Shown here: positions 1-7,594 of the stretch, in pieces
Numbering within the stretch: the first letter of the stretch is position 1
Layout: each line of letters begins with the position of its first letter
Assembly: GCF_024708915.1 (NCBI RefSeq)
Contig: NZ_JANJXQ010000201.1
Span: forward strand, 1 to 23,041
Reading direction: 5' to 3'
Length of the DNA stretch: 23,041 bases
Source of the DNA: Thiobacillus sp.
Lineage (GTDB): Bacteria; Pseudomonadota; Gammaproteobacteria; Burkholderiales; Thiobacillaceae
Translations under genes and position numbers: made by a program
Notes under the pieces: generated by a model
What the model saw: the letters and a program-made list of their open reading frames with translations, nothing else
Told to the model about the DNA's origin: nothing
Database searches by the model: none

Positions 1-333
1 GGCCAGGCCGAGATATTTTCCCAGCAGCAGTTCGAAGCGGGTGATCGGCATCGACAGCAGCAGATCGAGCGAGCCGCGTTCGCGTTCGCCGACGATGGCA
101 TCGAAGCCGAGGATCAGCGCGATCAGCGGAATCAGGTAGATCACCAGGCTGACCAGGCTGGCGATGGTGAATTCGATCGAGCGGAATCCCACTGCGCCCT
201 GCTGGGCGCCGCCGAAGTAGGCAATGGCCAGCGCGAACGCGGTAAACACCAGCGCCACCGCGAGCACCCAGCGGTTGCGGATGCGGTCCCAGAATTCCTT
301 GCCAGCGATGATGCCGATTTGTCTGAATTCCAT
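1..333 (-). CDS. nosY: NosY, ABC transporter permease for N2O reductase maturation (partial, C-terminus off the window)
   Basis: Membrane subunit of the NosFY ABC transporter, which works with periplasmic NosD to build the copper centres of N2O reductase. The 111 visible residues start MEFRQIGIIAGKEF, followed by a long hydrophobic helix (about residues 24-40), a second hydrophobic block (about 58-75), and a conserved ABC-2 permease stretch around GERERGSLDLLLSMPITRFE (residues 82-101). The ATG at 331-333 is preceded by a good AGGGGG ribosome binding site and lies 11 bases after the nosF stop, so the two genes are one transcript. The family is usually about 270-280 residues, so more than half the gene lies left of base 1. 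NosL, often the next gene, would also lie outside. The identity rests on both sequence type and position after nosF. Confidence 0.88.
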   Translation of the reverse strand, partial: MEFRQIGIIAGKEFWDRIRNRWVLAVALVFTAFALAIAYFGGAQQGAVGFRSIEFTIASLVSLVIYLIPLIALILGFDAIVGERERGSLDLLLSMPITRFELLLGKYLGLA

Positions 334-344
334 CAGCGCCCCCT

Positions 345-1301
345 TTAATCGGAAAATCCGAAGAACACGTCTTCGAGCGAGGGCTCGCGCACATGCAGGT
401 CGAGCACCTTGCCGTCGAGCGCGGCAAGGGCTTCGAGCACCGCCATCTTGGCTTCGCGCCGGCACTGCACCGCAACGTGGTCGTCGTGGGCTTCGATGGC
501 ACTGATCGACAGATGGCCGAGCGCGGAGCGTACTGCGTCAAAATGTTCGGACGCGATCCGGATGTCGAACCACAGCGGCAGATCCATCTGCTCGCGCAAT
601 GCCTGGACGCTGCCGATGGCCTGGACTTTGCCCGCGGCCATGATCGCGAGGCGGTCGACCCGTTCCTGGATCTCGGTCAGGATGTGCGAGGTCAGCACCA
701 CCGTCACCCCTTCCGCCCTGAGCCCGCGCAGAATCGCGTAAAACCCGCGGATCGCTTCCGGGTCCAGGCCGTTGGTCGGCTCGTCGAGAAACAGGATCTG
801 CGGCCGGCCGAGCAGGGCCTGGGCAAAGCCGAGGCGCTGGCGCATGCCCTTGGAATATTCGCGCACGCGCCGTCTGGCTGCATGGGTAAGTCCGACGCGC
901 TCCAGGGTCGGGGCGCAATCCTGCAGGGGGGCGCCTTTCAGCCGTGAAAAGAACTGCAGGGTCTCCAGCCCGGTCAGGTTTTCATAGAGCACGACGTTTT
1001 CGGGCAGGTAGCCGATCTTGCGCCGCACCGCGCGAAACCCGCTGCCCGACACCGACGCATTGTCGATGAGAATCTCGCCCGAGGTGAGCGGGATCAGGCC
1101 CAGCATCATCTTGAACAGGGTGCTCTTGCCGGCGCCGTTGTGGCCGATCAGTCCGAACAACTCGCCGCGGGCGATTTCGAGATCGACGCCGTCGACCGCA
1201 TGCACGGCGCCATAGTGTTTGGTGACGCCACGTGTGACGACGACGGTTTCGGCTTTCGAAGCGGGACGCACGTCAGCGGGCGCCGGTGAAATACTTGCCA
1301 A
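345..1301 (-). CDS. nosF: NosF, ABC transporter ATP-binding protein
   Basis: Cytoplasmic ATPase of the NosFY transporter needed for CuZ assembly in NosZ. It has a complete nucleotide-binding domain: Walker A GHNGAGKS near residues 53-60, ABC signature YSKGMRQRLGF, Walker B ILFLDEPTNGLDP and the switch His in TSHIL, followed by a C-terminal regulatory-type domain of about 90 residues. The start is uncertain because there is no ATG. A TTG at 1301 has a GGAGA motif about 8 bases upstream and gives 318 residues, overlapping the nosD end by 29 bases. A GTG at 1271, just after the nosD stop, gives 308 residues with a weak ribosome binding site. Both lie upstream of all conserved motifs. It sits between nosD and nosY as in classical nos clusters. 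Confidence 0.93.
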   Translation of the reverse strand: MASISPAPADVRPASKAETVVVTRGVTKHYGAVHAVDGVDLEIARGELFGLIGHNGAGKSTLFKMMLGLIPLTSGEILIDNASVSGSGFRAVRRKIGYLPENVVLYENLTGLETLQFFSRLKGAPLQDCAPTLERVGLTHAARRRVREYSKGMRQRLGFAQALLGRPQILFLDEPTNGLDPEAIRGFYAILRGLRAEGVTVVLTSHILTEIQERVDRLAIMAAGKVQAIGSVQALREQMDLPLWFDIRIASEHFDAVRSALGHLSISAIEAHDDHVAVQCRREAKMAVLEALAALDGKVLDLHVREPSLEDVFFGFSD

Positions 1302-2547
1302 GCCAGTTTCTCCAGTCTTTATGGTCGGGATACATGCGCGGTTTCGGGTCCACGATGCTGGGCGCGCGCAACAGCGGGAATTGCTGCCCCACTATCCGCA
1401 GAGTCTGCACGGCCGGGCTTGCAAGCAGCAATTTCATCATCGGATGGCGCCAGGACAGCCGGTCGACCACATCGTTGGCTTCGTAAGGGACGTCGCCTAT
1501 GCCGTCGCCATTGCGATCCCAGCCAAGATAATTACTCCAGTGATTGCCTTCCCTGGCACCCCAGATCACGTCACGTGCAGCCACATAGCGGACCTGCTCG
1601 CGGTTGGAGATGAAATCGTTGCGTTCGATCTGGTTATTGATGGAACCGGCCCACACATGCATGCCGACGATATTGTCGATCACCAGATTGCCGCGCAGGG
1701 TATTGTACTCGGCATCGTAGATGAAAAATCCGCGGGCATTGCCGGCTACCACGTTGTTCTCCACCAGCGCGTCCTGGATCGTCCGCAGCATGATTCCGTG
1801 GTCGGAATTGGCCCACGCGCGATTGTTGCGCACCACTTGGTTGCGCACTTCCATCAGCGCGAGGCCGCCGCGGTTGTGGTACGAGTCGTTGTCTTCCCAC
1901 AGGTTGTAGTAGGAATTCATGTAATGCGTGCCGTAGCGGCTGTGGTGCAGGCGGTTGCCGCGGAAGATTGCATGGTGCGAGACGTCGACATAGATCGCAT
2001 CGCGCACGAAGCTGATGCGGTTGCCGACGATGCGCGCGCCATTCGTGTTGTAGAGCTGGATGCCATTGCCGCGCTGGGAGGAACGGTAGTCGCGCTTGCC
2101 GGTGATGAGGTTGTTTTCGATGCGCACGTCGTTGGCCTTCTCGATCCACAGGCCGAACAGGTTGTAGCTGAGGTCGCAGTTGCGCACGATTGCCCGGTGC
2201 GCACCGGGATGGATGTAGATGCCGGCATTCTGCTCGAGCAGGCTGTCGCCCGAATCGCTCACGATCAGCCCATCGATGACGACATCCTCGGCAATGATGC
2301 GGATAGTGTCGCCCTTGAAGCCACCGCTCAGTGTGGGCCGATCGATTCCCTTCAGGGTCAGGGGCTTGTCGATCAGCAGCCGCTCCGGGTAGTGACCGCG
2401 TTCCACCCGTATCACGTCGCCGGGCGCAGCCCGCGCGATGGCAGCGGCGATGGACTGCCCCGCCTGCACCGTCAGTTCGCCGGCAAGTGCGCTGGCAGCA
2501 GCGGCAAGCAGGCAGAAAAGCGCGCCGACCCGAGCTAGTACAGCCAT
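1273..2547 (-). CDS. nosD: NosD, periplasmic beta-helix copper maturation protein
   Basis: Periplasmic accessory protein of N2O reductase maturation, thought to act with NosFY in delivering material for the tetranuclear CuZ centre. From the ATG at 2547 it is 424 residues. It begins with a Sec signal peptide (MAVLARVGALFCLLAAAASALA, shown here to residue 22 only because the cleavage site follows ALA) and continues with repeated short beta-helix turns rich in N, G, V and I, such as GNRISFVRDAIYVD and NNVVAGNARGFFIYD, typical of the right-handed parallel beta-helix (CASH/NosD) fold. A longer frame open to 2694 is antisense-like and N-terminally implausible, because it would bury the signal peptide. 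The start overlaps the 3' end of nosR by 13 bases, indicating translational coupling. Confidence 0.93.
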   Translation of the reverse strand: MAVLARVGALFCLLAAAASALAGELTVQAGQSIAAAIARAAPGDVIRVERGHYPERLLIDKPLTLKGIDRPTLSGGFKGDTIRIIAEDVVIDGLIVSDSGDSLLEQNAGIYIHPGAHRAIVRNCDLSYNLFGLWIEKANDVRIENNLITGKRDYRSSQRGNGIQLYNTNGARIVGNRISFVRDAIYVDVSHHAIFRGNRLHHSRYGTHYMNSYYNLWEDNDSYHNRGGLALMEVRNQVVRNNRAWANSDHGIMLRTIQDALVENNVVAGNARGFFIYDAEYNTLRGNLVIDNIVGMHVWAGSINNQIERNDFISNREQVRYVAARDVIWGAREGNHWSNYLGWDRNGDGIGDVPYEANDVVDRLSWRHPMMKLLLASPAVQTLRIVGQQFPLLRAPSIVDPKPRMYPDHKDWRNWLGKYFTGAR

Positions 2548-5159
2548 TGCAACGCGGGTAGTCCTTGCAGGTAGTCCAGCACGCCGGCGCCTTTCATGAT
2601 CAGGAACAGCGCAGCGGCGATCAGCAGGTTCTTGAACGCCACGTAGGAGGCCATGTCGGCCCACGAAGCCGGGCGCAGGTTGCGTCCCCACCACGGGCCG
2701 TCCTTGACGTAGGGCTTGCAGCGCATGCGCACCACCATTTCATATACGCTCCAGGCCAGCCACCAGCCCAGCACGATGCCGGGGCCGATCTGCCCAGCGG
2801 CGCCGAGCACCCAGACCCAGGTCACCAGCACGGCCAGGGCGAAGGTGATCGCCTGCAGCAGGATCGGCTGCCGGAACACCTTGCGGCTCCAGGGGAACAG
2901 GTGATCGAAGAATTCCTGGCCGATGAAGGCGGGCAGGCTCGGCCGCGCCGCGGCGGGGGCGGAGACCGCGGCAACCGGCACGATGGGGATGAAATAGCCG
3001 TTCGCCCCGATCGCGGTCAGCGGCTCGCCGGCCTTGGTGCGGCGCTTGCGCTCCTGGGCCAGCGGCGGGCAGGCGTGATCGTCGTAATATAGCACTTGGC
3101 AATCGAGGCACAGCAGGCATTCGCGCTGATCGATGCGGCCGCTGTCGTCGATGGCCTGCGAGCCGCATCCCACCTGACACGCCTTGCACGGCCCGCACTC
3201 CTGCTTGCGCTTGAGGCCCCACCAGCGGAACGTGGAGGGGACGGCCAGGGCGGCGCCGAGCGGGCACAGGTATTTGCAGAACGGCCGCTCGAAAAAGGCG
3301 GACGCCACGATCAGGGCCGTCCAGAAAGTCACGAAGGGCCAGGAGCGGTTCCACACGCCCACCAGGAAGGTGGTTTTGAATGGCTCGATTTCGGCGAGCT
3401 TTTCAGCCAGTCCGATGGAATAGAAGGACACCGCAAGCAAAATCGCAAAAACGCCGTATTTGATCCACTTCAGGCGGTCATGCCAGTTTTGCGGCAGCAG
3501 ATGGCGCTGGTAGCGCTTGAGCCCAAGCTTGCCGGCCACATGGTAGACCATCTCCGCGAGCGAGCCGTAGGGGCACATCCAGCCGCAGAACATCCCGCGC
3601 CCCCAGAAGAACACGCTGACGATGATGAAAATCCAGAATAGGAAAATGAACGGATCGGACAGGAACAGTTCCCACTTCCACTCGAACAGGATGGAGTGGA
3701 ACCAGGTCAGCACCTGGGTGATGGACGGCACGGCCAGCAGATAGAAGCCGACGAAGCCGATCGACGTGAGCCACAGAAAATACTTGGGGTAATCCTTCCA
3801 GCGCGTGTCCTTCATGGTCGAGCGCCGGACCAGTTTGTCGCGCAGCGCATACACCGTTCCCGCCGCCGTGAGCCAGAGCAGGAACAGCACGATCTCGACC
3901 TTGCGCGATTTCCACACCGTCACCCAGGTCGCTTCCGGCTTGACGATTTTCGGGCGCCCGCCTTCCAGATAGCTGCCGGGCAGCCAGTATTCGCGATCGA
4001 AGTTGACGAAGGTGCGTTCGCCCGTCTGCGGATCCATCTTGTTGGCCAGGAACACCAGATTCCACGGGTAGGCCGCGCTGAATGTCGACGAGCGGATGAT
4101 GAAGATGGCCGATTCCCGGTAGGCTGGCGCACCGGCTGCCTCGATTCTATACAGGTTGAAATAATCCAGATCGCGGAAAGTGAAGGTATCCATATCCTGC
4201 GATACCTGCACCCGATCATAAATACCGCCGCGCACAAAGCCCGATCCCTTGAATGACTCCAAGCCGCTGGCGATCAGGAAGATGGCATGTTCGCCGGGCT
4301 TGAGGCGGGACATCAGGCCTTGATAAACGGCGTCGCCCAGCACGCTGCGTCCCACCGCAGGGGCATTGAGGTAGCCAAAATGGATATCGATGTAGGGCTG
4401 GTCCGAGCGTGGCATCCCGACTGCCACGGTATCGACCTTGAGTCGCTGGACGCCGCCATTCTTGAGCAGCGCGTTCCAGTCCAGTTTACCCTCGACCGGG
4501 CTGAACTTCGCCTGGGGGCGAACGGTGGGTTCGATGATGCCCACCTGCTTTGCAACCGCCAGGCCGCTGCGCAGGACGACCTGGTTTTCCGCGATCACTG
4601 TCACGGTGGCGCCGGTGATGGCGTCCAGGCCGATGATGCCCTGATCCGGTCTGCCCGCGCCCACTTCGATTTTGGAACCGACAAATTTGCCCAGATACTG
4701 ATTGACAAACTTGGTGAGCTCCAGCTCGGGGATGCCCAGCAGCAGGATCGGCTCGGAATGCCGCAGCACCCGGACCCCGGTGACGATTCCCTTGGTGTCC
4801 ATGCCGATCAGGGTCACCACCGGCTTCCCCGAATAGGCGGGAATGTCGACGATGTCCGTGGACAGAAAGACGTAACCGATCAGTTTCCGATCGCCTTTCT
4901 TGCCATGGCCTTCTTGCTCGCCGCGGCCGCCTTTCCTGCTCTGGTAGGCCTCGACATAAGCAGGCTTGCCCATGCGGTGGGAAAAGCTGTCGGCGCCAGG
5001 CAGTACATCCTTGCAGGGGACGTAGGCGCAAAGGTCGGGGTCGGTGGACAACTGTGCCGGCAGCGGCGCTTCATAGCTTCCGCCGACGGCCAGTCCCCAG
5101 GTACAAAACAGGTAAAGCGCTGCAAGAAAGCGGGCAAAAAAACCGGCAGGATAAATCAT
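2535..5159 (-). CDS. nosR: NosR, flavin and iron-sulfur membrane protein donating electrons to N2O reductase
   Basis: Polytopic membrane flavoprotein required for nos expression and for electron delivery to NosZ. From the ATG at 5159 it has 874 residues: a hydrophobic leader (about 5-27), a periplasmic FMN-binding domain with the flavinylation motif DAITGAT (179-185, Thr185 the predicted FMN-linked residue), transmembrane helices from about 420, two polyferredoxin-type motifs CGWMCP (525-530) and CKYLCP (628-633), and a double [4Fe-4S] set with cysteines at 655, 658, 661, 665, 681, 684, 687 and 697. After this comes a further 170 residues with about three hydrophobic helices, making the protein longer than the roughly 700-780 residues usual for NosR. 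An ATG at 5207 would add 16 residues ahead of the leader. The gene follows nosZ with a 148-base gap and overlaps nosD. Confidence 0.95.
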   Translation of the reverse strand: MIYPAGFFARFLAALYLFCTWGLAVGGSYEAPLPAQLSTDPDLCAYVPCKDVLPGADSFSHRMGKPAYVEAYQSRKGGRGEQEGHGKKGDRKLIGYVFLSTDIVDIPAYSGKPVVTLIGMDTKGIVTGVRVLRHSEPILLLGIPELELTKFVNQYLGKFVGSKIEVGAGRPDQGIIGLDAITGATVTVIAENQVVLRSGLAVAKQVGIIEPTVRPQAKFSPVEGKLDWNALLKNGGVQRLKVDTVAVGMPRSDQPYIDIHFGYLNAPAVGRSVLGDAVYQGLMSRLKPGEHAIFLIASGLESFKGSGFVRGGIYDRVQVSQDMDTFTFRDLDYFNLYRIEAAGAPAYRESAIFIIRSSTFSAAYPWNLVFLANKMDPQTGERTFVNFDREYWLPGSYLEGGRPKIVKPEATWVTVWKSRKVEIVLFLLWLTAAGTVYALRDKLVRRSTMKDTRWKDYPKYFLWLTSIGFVGFYLLAVPSITQVLTWFHSILFEWKWELFLSDPFIFLFWIFIIVSVFFWGRGMFCGWMCPYGSLAEMVYHVAGKLGLKRYQRHLLPQNWHDRLKWIKYGVFAILLAVSFYSIGLAEKLAEIEPFKTTFLVGVWNRSWPFVTFWTALIVASAFFERPFCKYLCPLGAALAVPSTFRWWGLKRKQECGPCKACQVGCGSQAIDDSGRIDQRECLLCLDCQVLYYDDHACPPLAQERKRRTKAGEPLTAIGANGYFIPIVPVAAVSAPAAARPSLPAFIGQEFFDHLFPWSRKVFRQPILLQAITFALAVLVTWVWVLGAAGQIGPGIVLGWWLAWSVYEMVVRMRCKPYVKDGPWWGRNLRPASWADMASYVAFKNLLIAAALFLIMKGAGVLDYLQGLPALQWLY

Positions 5160-5250
5160 GGGAAGACCAGCAAGCCTCTGAACATCGACCCGAACAAGCA
5201 TAACCAACCTGCGGCGCCGGTTCGGGTGCAGATTTTATTCGCCCAGTTTA

Positions 5251-5264
5251 CCGTGGGCGCACGG
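5251..5264. other. Small hairpin in the nosZ-nosR spacer
   Basis: CCGTG at 5251-5255 and CACGG at 5260-5264 form a five-base-pair stem with a four-base loop. It lies between the larger hairpin that follows nosZ and the nosR start. There is no T-run on either strand, so it is more likely part of a structured intercistronic leader than a terminator. The evidence is complementarity only. Confidence 0.3.
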
Positions 5265-5272
5265 CAACGATA

Positions 5273-5300
5273 CCCCATTCCGCTTATTCGGGGAATGGGG
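5273..5300 (-). terminator. Strong hairpin just after nosZ, candidate attenuator or mRNA-stabilising structure
   Basis: CCCCATTCC (5273-5281) pairs perfectly with GGAATGGGG (5292-5300) to give a nine-base-pair stem and a ten-base loop, beginning seven bases after the nosZ stop codon in the direction of transcription. No T-run follows on the minus strand, so it is not a canonical intrinsic terminator. Placed between a highly expressed enzyme gene and the membrane protein genes downstream, it could protect the nosZ 3' end or reduce read-through into nosR. The role is inference; the inverted repeat is seen directly. Confidence 0.55.
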
Positions 5301-5307
5301 CGGTCGT

Positions 5308-7245
5308 TCAAGCCTCGACTATCATGCGGCTGCGCATTTCCAGGTGCAGGGCATGGCAGAAGTTGGTGCAGTAGCACCAGTAGACCCCGGGCTTGTCGGC
5401 GACAAAAGTGACCGACTGGGTCTGCTGCGGGTTGACGATGAAGTTGATGTCGTATTTCGGAATCGCCATCGCATGCGTCAGATCTTCCACCTTGTCCAGA
5501 TTGGTCAGGATGATGGTGACCTCATCGCCTTTCTTGACCTTGAATTCACGCAGACTGAAGGCAGGAGCTTGGCTGGTGAGCTTGACCGTTACCTTTTTGC
5601 CGTTGCGGAAGACACCCGATTCCTTCGCATCCTTCACTGCGTGAGGGAAGTCGTCCAGATTGTAGATCTGGCGCGTCTTGATGATGTCGCGGCGGACGAT
5701 GATCGAATCGTGCGGCTCCGAATACACCGAATGATCGGCCACCAGTTTCATCTTGTCGCCGCTGATGTCGATCAACTGAGCGGTCTCGGCATGGAGCGGG
5801 CCCACGGGCAGGAAGCGGTCCTTGGAAAACTTGTTGTCCGAGATGAAATACTTGCCGTCCGATTCCTTGGTTTCGCCCATCGAGGTGAAACCATGCCCCG
5901 GCTGGTAATGCACGTCGATGCGGTCCACCACCACCTTGACGTTCTTGTCGCCCTTGAACGATTTGATCGCCGCTTCCACATTCCATTTCACGATCTGGCT
6001 ATCGAGGAACAGCGTGGTGTAGGCATTGCCCTTGTTGTCGAAGCCGGTGTGCAGTGGCCCGAGGCCGATTTCGGCTTCGGCAACCACGGCGTCGCGCGGC
6101 TTGGCGAGGTCGCCATCGAACCATTTCAGCACGAGCTCGTGCTCGATCACCGAAGCCGTCGGCGAAAGCTTGCCCGAGCAGGCGTAATACTTGCCGTCCG
6201 GGCTGATGTTCACGCCGTGCGGGTTCTTCGAAATCGGCACGTAGCAGGTCAGGGCGGTTTTCGGATCCTGGTTGGCGGCTTTCGTGCCGTCTACCACCGG
6301 AACCTTGGAGCCGCCGATGGTGGTCACCTTGCCGGCCTTCACTGCCTCTTCGATGCGGGCCACGTTGAAGAACAGACAGGCGTCCATTTCCGCAGCCATC
6401 ATGTCTTCGTAGTGGATGCCATTCTCGACGTTGTACTGGTTGGTCGCTGCCAGCTTGCCGTCGTAGGAAGTCGCCACCAGATCGCAGTTGCCGTCGATCA
6501 GCACCTGCCAGCGCATTTCCATCGAATCGGAGTCGACGCAGCTGAACAGCGACTTGTATTTGCTGGTGTCATCCATATCGCGCCCGTCGTTGGGCAGCGG
6601 AGTGGCGAACTCGGCGCCGCAGAACACCCGGGTGGTGTGATTGATTTTCGGATCGACCGGATCGCGCTTGTCGGTGAAGGTGCCATGGAAGCCCTGCACG
6701 TTGGGCAGTTCGAGGATCCTGTCGCACTCCATGGTGTCCATGCGGACGCGCGCCAGACGGCCGTGGATCTTGTCGTTCACGAACATGTATTTGCCGTCGT
6801 AGGTGCCGTCAGCGTAGGTCTGGTGTACGTGATGGGTGTCGCCGGTGGTGTATTTCGGCGTACCGTTGGGCTTGGTGCCGAGAATGGCCTTGGATTCGTT
6901 GGTTACCCCCCAACCCACCAGGCAGTCCATGTTGAAGACCGGGATGCGCTTCAGTTCGCGGCCGGACGGCAGCCCGTAGATGCGCACTTCGCCCGAATGG
7001 CCACCACTTGAAAATGAATAATACTCATCGAGCTGGCCCGGTGGCACCTCGTACTTGCCGTGCTCGGATTTCCCGGCCGAGGCGTCCGGAGCAGCGGCTG
7101 CTGGGACCGATTCCTTGTTGCAGGCCGACAGGCCCAGCGAAAGCCCAGCGCCGGAAAGACCAACCAGTGCGGTGGTACCCAGGAATTTGCGGCGGCCCAG
7201 GTCAGGCTGGGTGTCGAGTGGTTTGATGTCGTCGTCCTGTGTCAT
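5308..7245 (-). CDS. nosZ: NosZ, nitrous oxide reductase with Tat signal (clade I-like), predicted lipoprotein
   Basis: Reduces N2O to N2 in the periplasm using a tetranuclear CuZ centre and a binuclear CuA centre. The 645-residue protein has a twin-arginine motif GRRKFLG (17-23) and a hydrophobic segment ending in LSAC (39-42), which matches a lipobox. A seven-bladed propeller domain follows, with the expected CuZ histidines by alignment from memory to Pseudomonas NosZ: H138, H139, H187, H343, H399, H446 and H512. The C-terminal cupredoxin has CuA residues H591, C626, C630, H634 and M637. The CuA loop reads WCYCTNFCHALHLEM, which adds a Cys at 624 and has Asn at 628 where Pseudomonas has Trp. 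The ATG at 7245 has a GGAG about ten bases upstream. It is first in the operon, before nosR. Confidence 0.97.
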   Translation of the reverse strand: MTQDDDIKPLDTQPDLGRRKFLGTTALVGLSGAGLSLGLSACNKESVPAAAAPDASAGKSEHGKYEVPPGQLDEYYSFSSGGHSGEVRIYGLPSGRELKRIPVFNMDCLVGWGVTNESKAILGTKPNGTPKYTTGDTHHVHQTYADGTYDGKYMFVNDKIHGRLARVRMDTMECDRILELPNVQGFHGTFTDKRDPVDPKINHTTRVFCGAEFATPLPNDGRDMDDTSKYKSLFSCVDSDSMEMRWQVLIDGNCDLVATSYDGKLAATNQYNVENGIHYEDMMAAEMDACLFFNVARIEEAVKAGKVTTIGGSKVPVVDGTKAANQDPKTALTCYVPISKNPHGVNISPDGKYYACSGKLSPTASVIEHELVLKWFDGDLAKPRDAVVAEAEIGLGPLHTGFDNKGNAYTTLFLDSQIVKWNVEAAIKSFKGDKNVKVVVDRIDVHYQPGHGFTSMGETKESDGKYFISDNKFSKDRFLPVGPLHAETAQLIDISGDKMKLVADHSVYSEPHDSIIVRRDIIKTRQIYNLDDFPHAVKDAKESGVFRNGKKVTVKLTSQAPAFSLREFKVKKGDEVTIILTNLDKVEDLTHAMAIPKYDINFIVNPQQTQSVTFVADKPGVYWCYCTNFCHALHLEMRSRMIVEA

Positions 7246-7400
7246 GATTGCCCGGCTCCATGTATCAAAATTAACCGCTGACTATCGATTCGCGGAAAGA
7301 AAAAACAACCCGAATCGTTCGAAAAGGCGTGGCTGTGAACGCCCGCCACTGCGACAATACGCCGCAGTCGGACTCTAGCAAAAAAAGACATGCAAATCCA

Positions 7401-7414
7401 TTGATCCCGACAAA
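7401..7414 (-). promoter_or_regulatory. Candidate FNR/DNR-family binding site
   Basis: Read toward nosZ the site is TTTGT-CGGG-ATCAA, matching the FNR/DNR consensus TTGAT-N4-ATCAA at 8 of 10 positions with one perfect half. It lies about 156 bases upstream of the nosZ ATG and 181 upstream of narX, so a long nosZ leader would be implied if it acts as a class II site. A single imperfect match in 349 bases is weak evidence on its own; the support comes from its position in front of a denitrification gene. Confidence 0.4.
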
Positions 7415-7447
7415 TAGCCTTCTGCAGGCCCTCACGCGATCAAACGG

Positions 7448-7467
7448 GTGTTGTCCCGGAACGACAC
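7448..7467. repeat. Imperfect inverted repeat in the divergent control region
   Basis: GTGTTGT (7448-7454) and ACGACAC (7461-7467) are inverted copies matching at six of seven bases around a six-base centre. The centre-to-centre distance of 13 bases is not far from one helical turn, so it could bind a dimeric regulator. It does not match a consensus I recognise. Confidence 0.35.
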
Positions 7468-7545
7468 TGGGAGTACGGTGTTAAGGCCTTGTTTTAACGT
7501 TGAATAGCCATGTCTCCCCGACGGGGCTCCCGAGCCGTGCACTTT

Positions 7546-7557
7546 AGAGGTACTCCT
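7546..7557. promoter_or_regulatory. Back-to-back NarL-type heptamers in front of narX
   Basis: AGAGGTA (7546-7552) fully matches the reverse NarL heptamer AKRRGTA and TACTCCT (7551-7557) fully matches the forward form TACYYMT; the two share the central TA. A further six-of-seven match, GGGAGTA, lies at 7469-7475. The spacing differs from the 7-2-7 arrangement favoured by E. coli NarP, but isolated or overlapping heptamers can bind NarL. They lie 38-49 bases before the narX start and suggest feedback by the encoded NarL. Confidence 0.4.
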
Positions 7558-7594
7558 TAATATTCCCGGGTATCCATCCTGACGAAAGACGGAC

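Larger units (their letters stand above)
7246..7594. promoter_or_regulatory. Divergent nosZ / narX control region
   Basis: This 349-base gap holds no plausible gene and separates the divergent nosZ and narX starts, so both promoters must lie here. Several candidate sites are visible and listed separately: an FNR/DNR-like sequence at 7401-7414, an inverted repeat at 7448-7467 and NarL-type heptamers at 7546-7557. A GC-rich stretch at 7519-7538 can form a short GGCT/AGCC hairpin. The narX start lacks a strong ribosome binding site. Oxygen- and nitrate-responsive control of nosZ is the expected reading for such a region, but no transcription start can be placed from sequence alone. Confidence 0.7.

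Noticed and set aside
1219..2538. A 439-codon plus-strand frame opposite nosD
   Set aside because: It is antisense to the well supported NosD beta-helix gene, and its Val/Ala/His-rich sequence shows no domain.
5344..7011. A 555-codon plus-strand frame opposite nosZ
   Set aside because: It is antisense to nosZ, with a His/Val/Asp-rich composition typical of reverse-complement translation.
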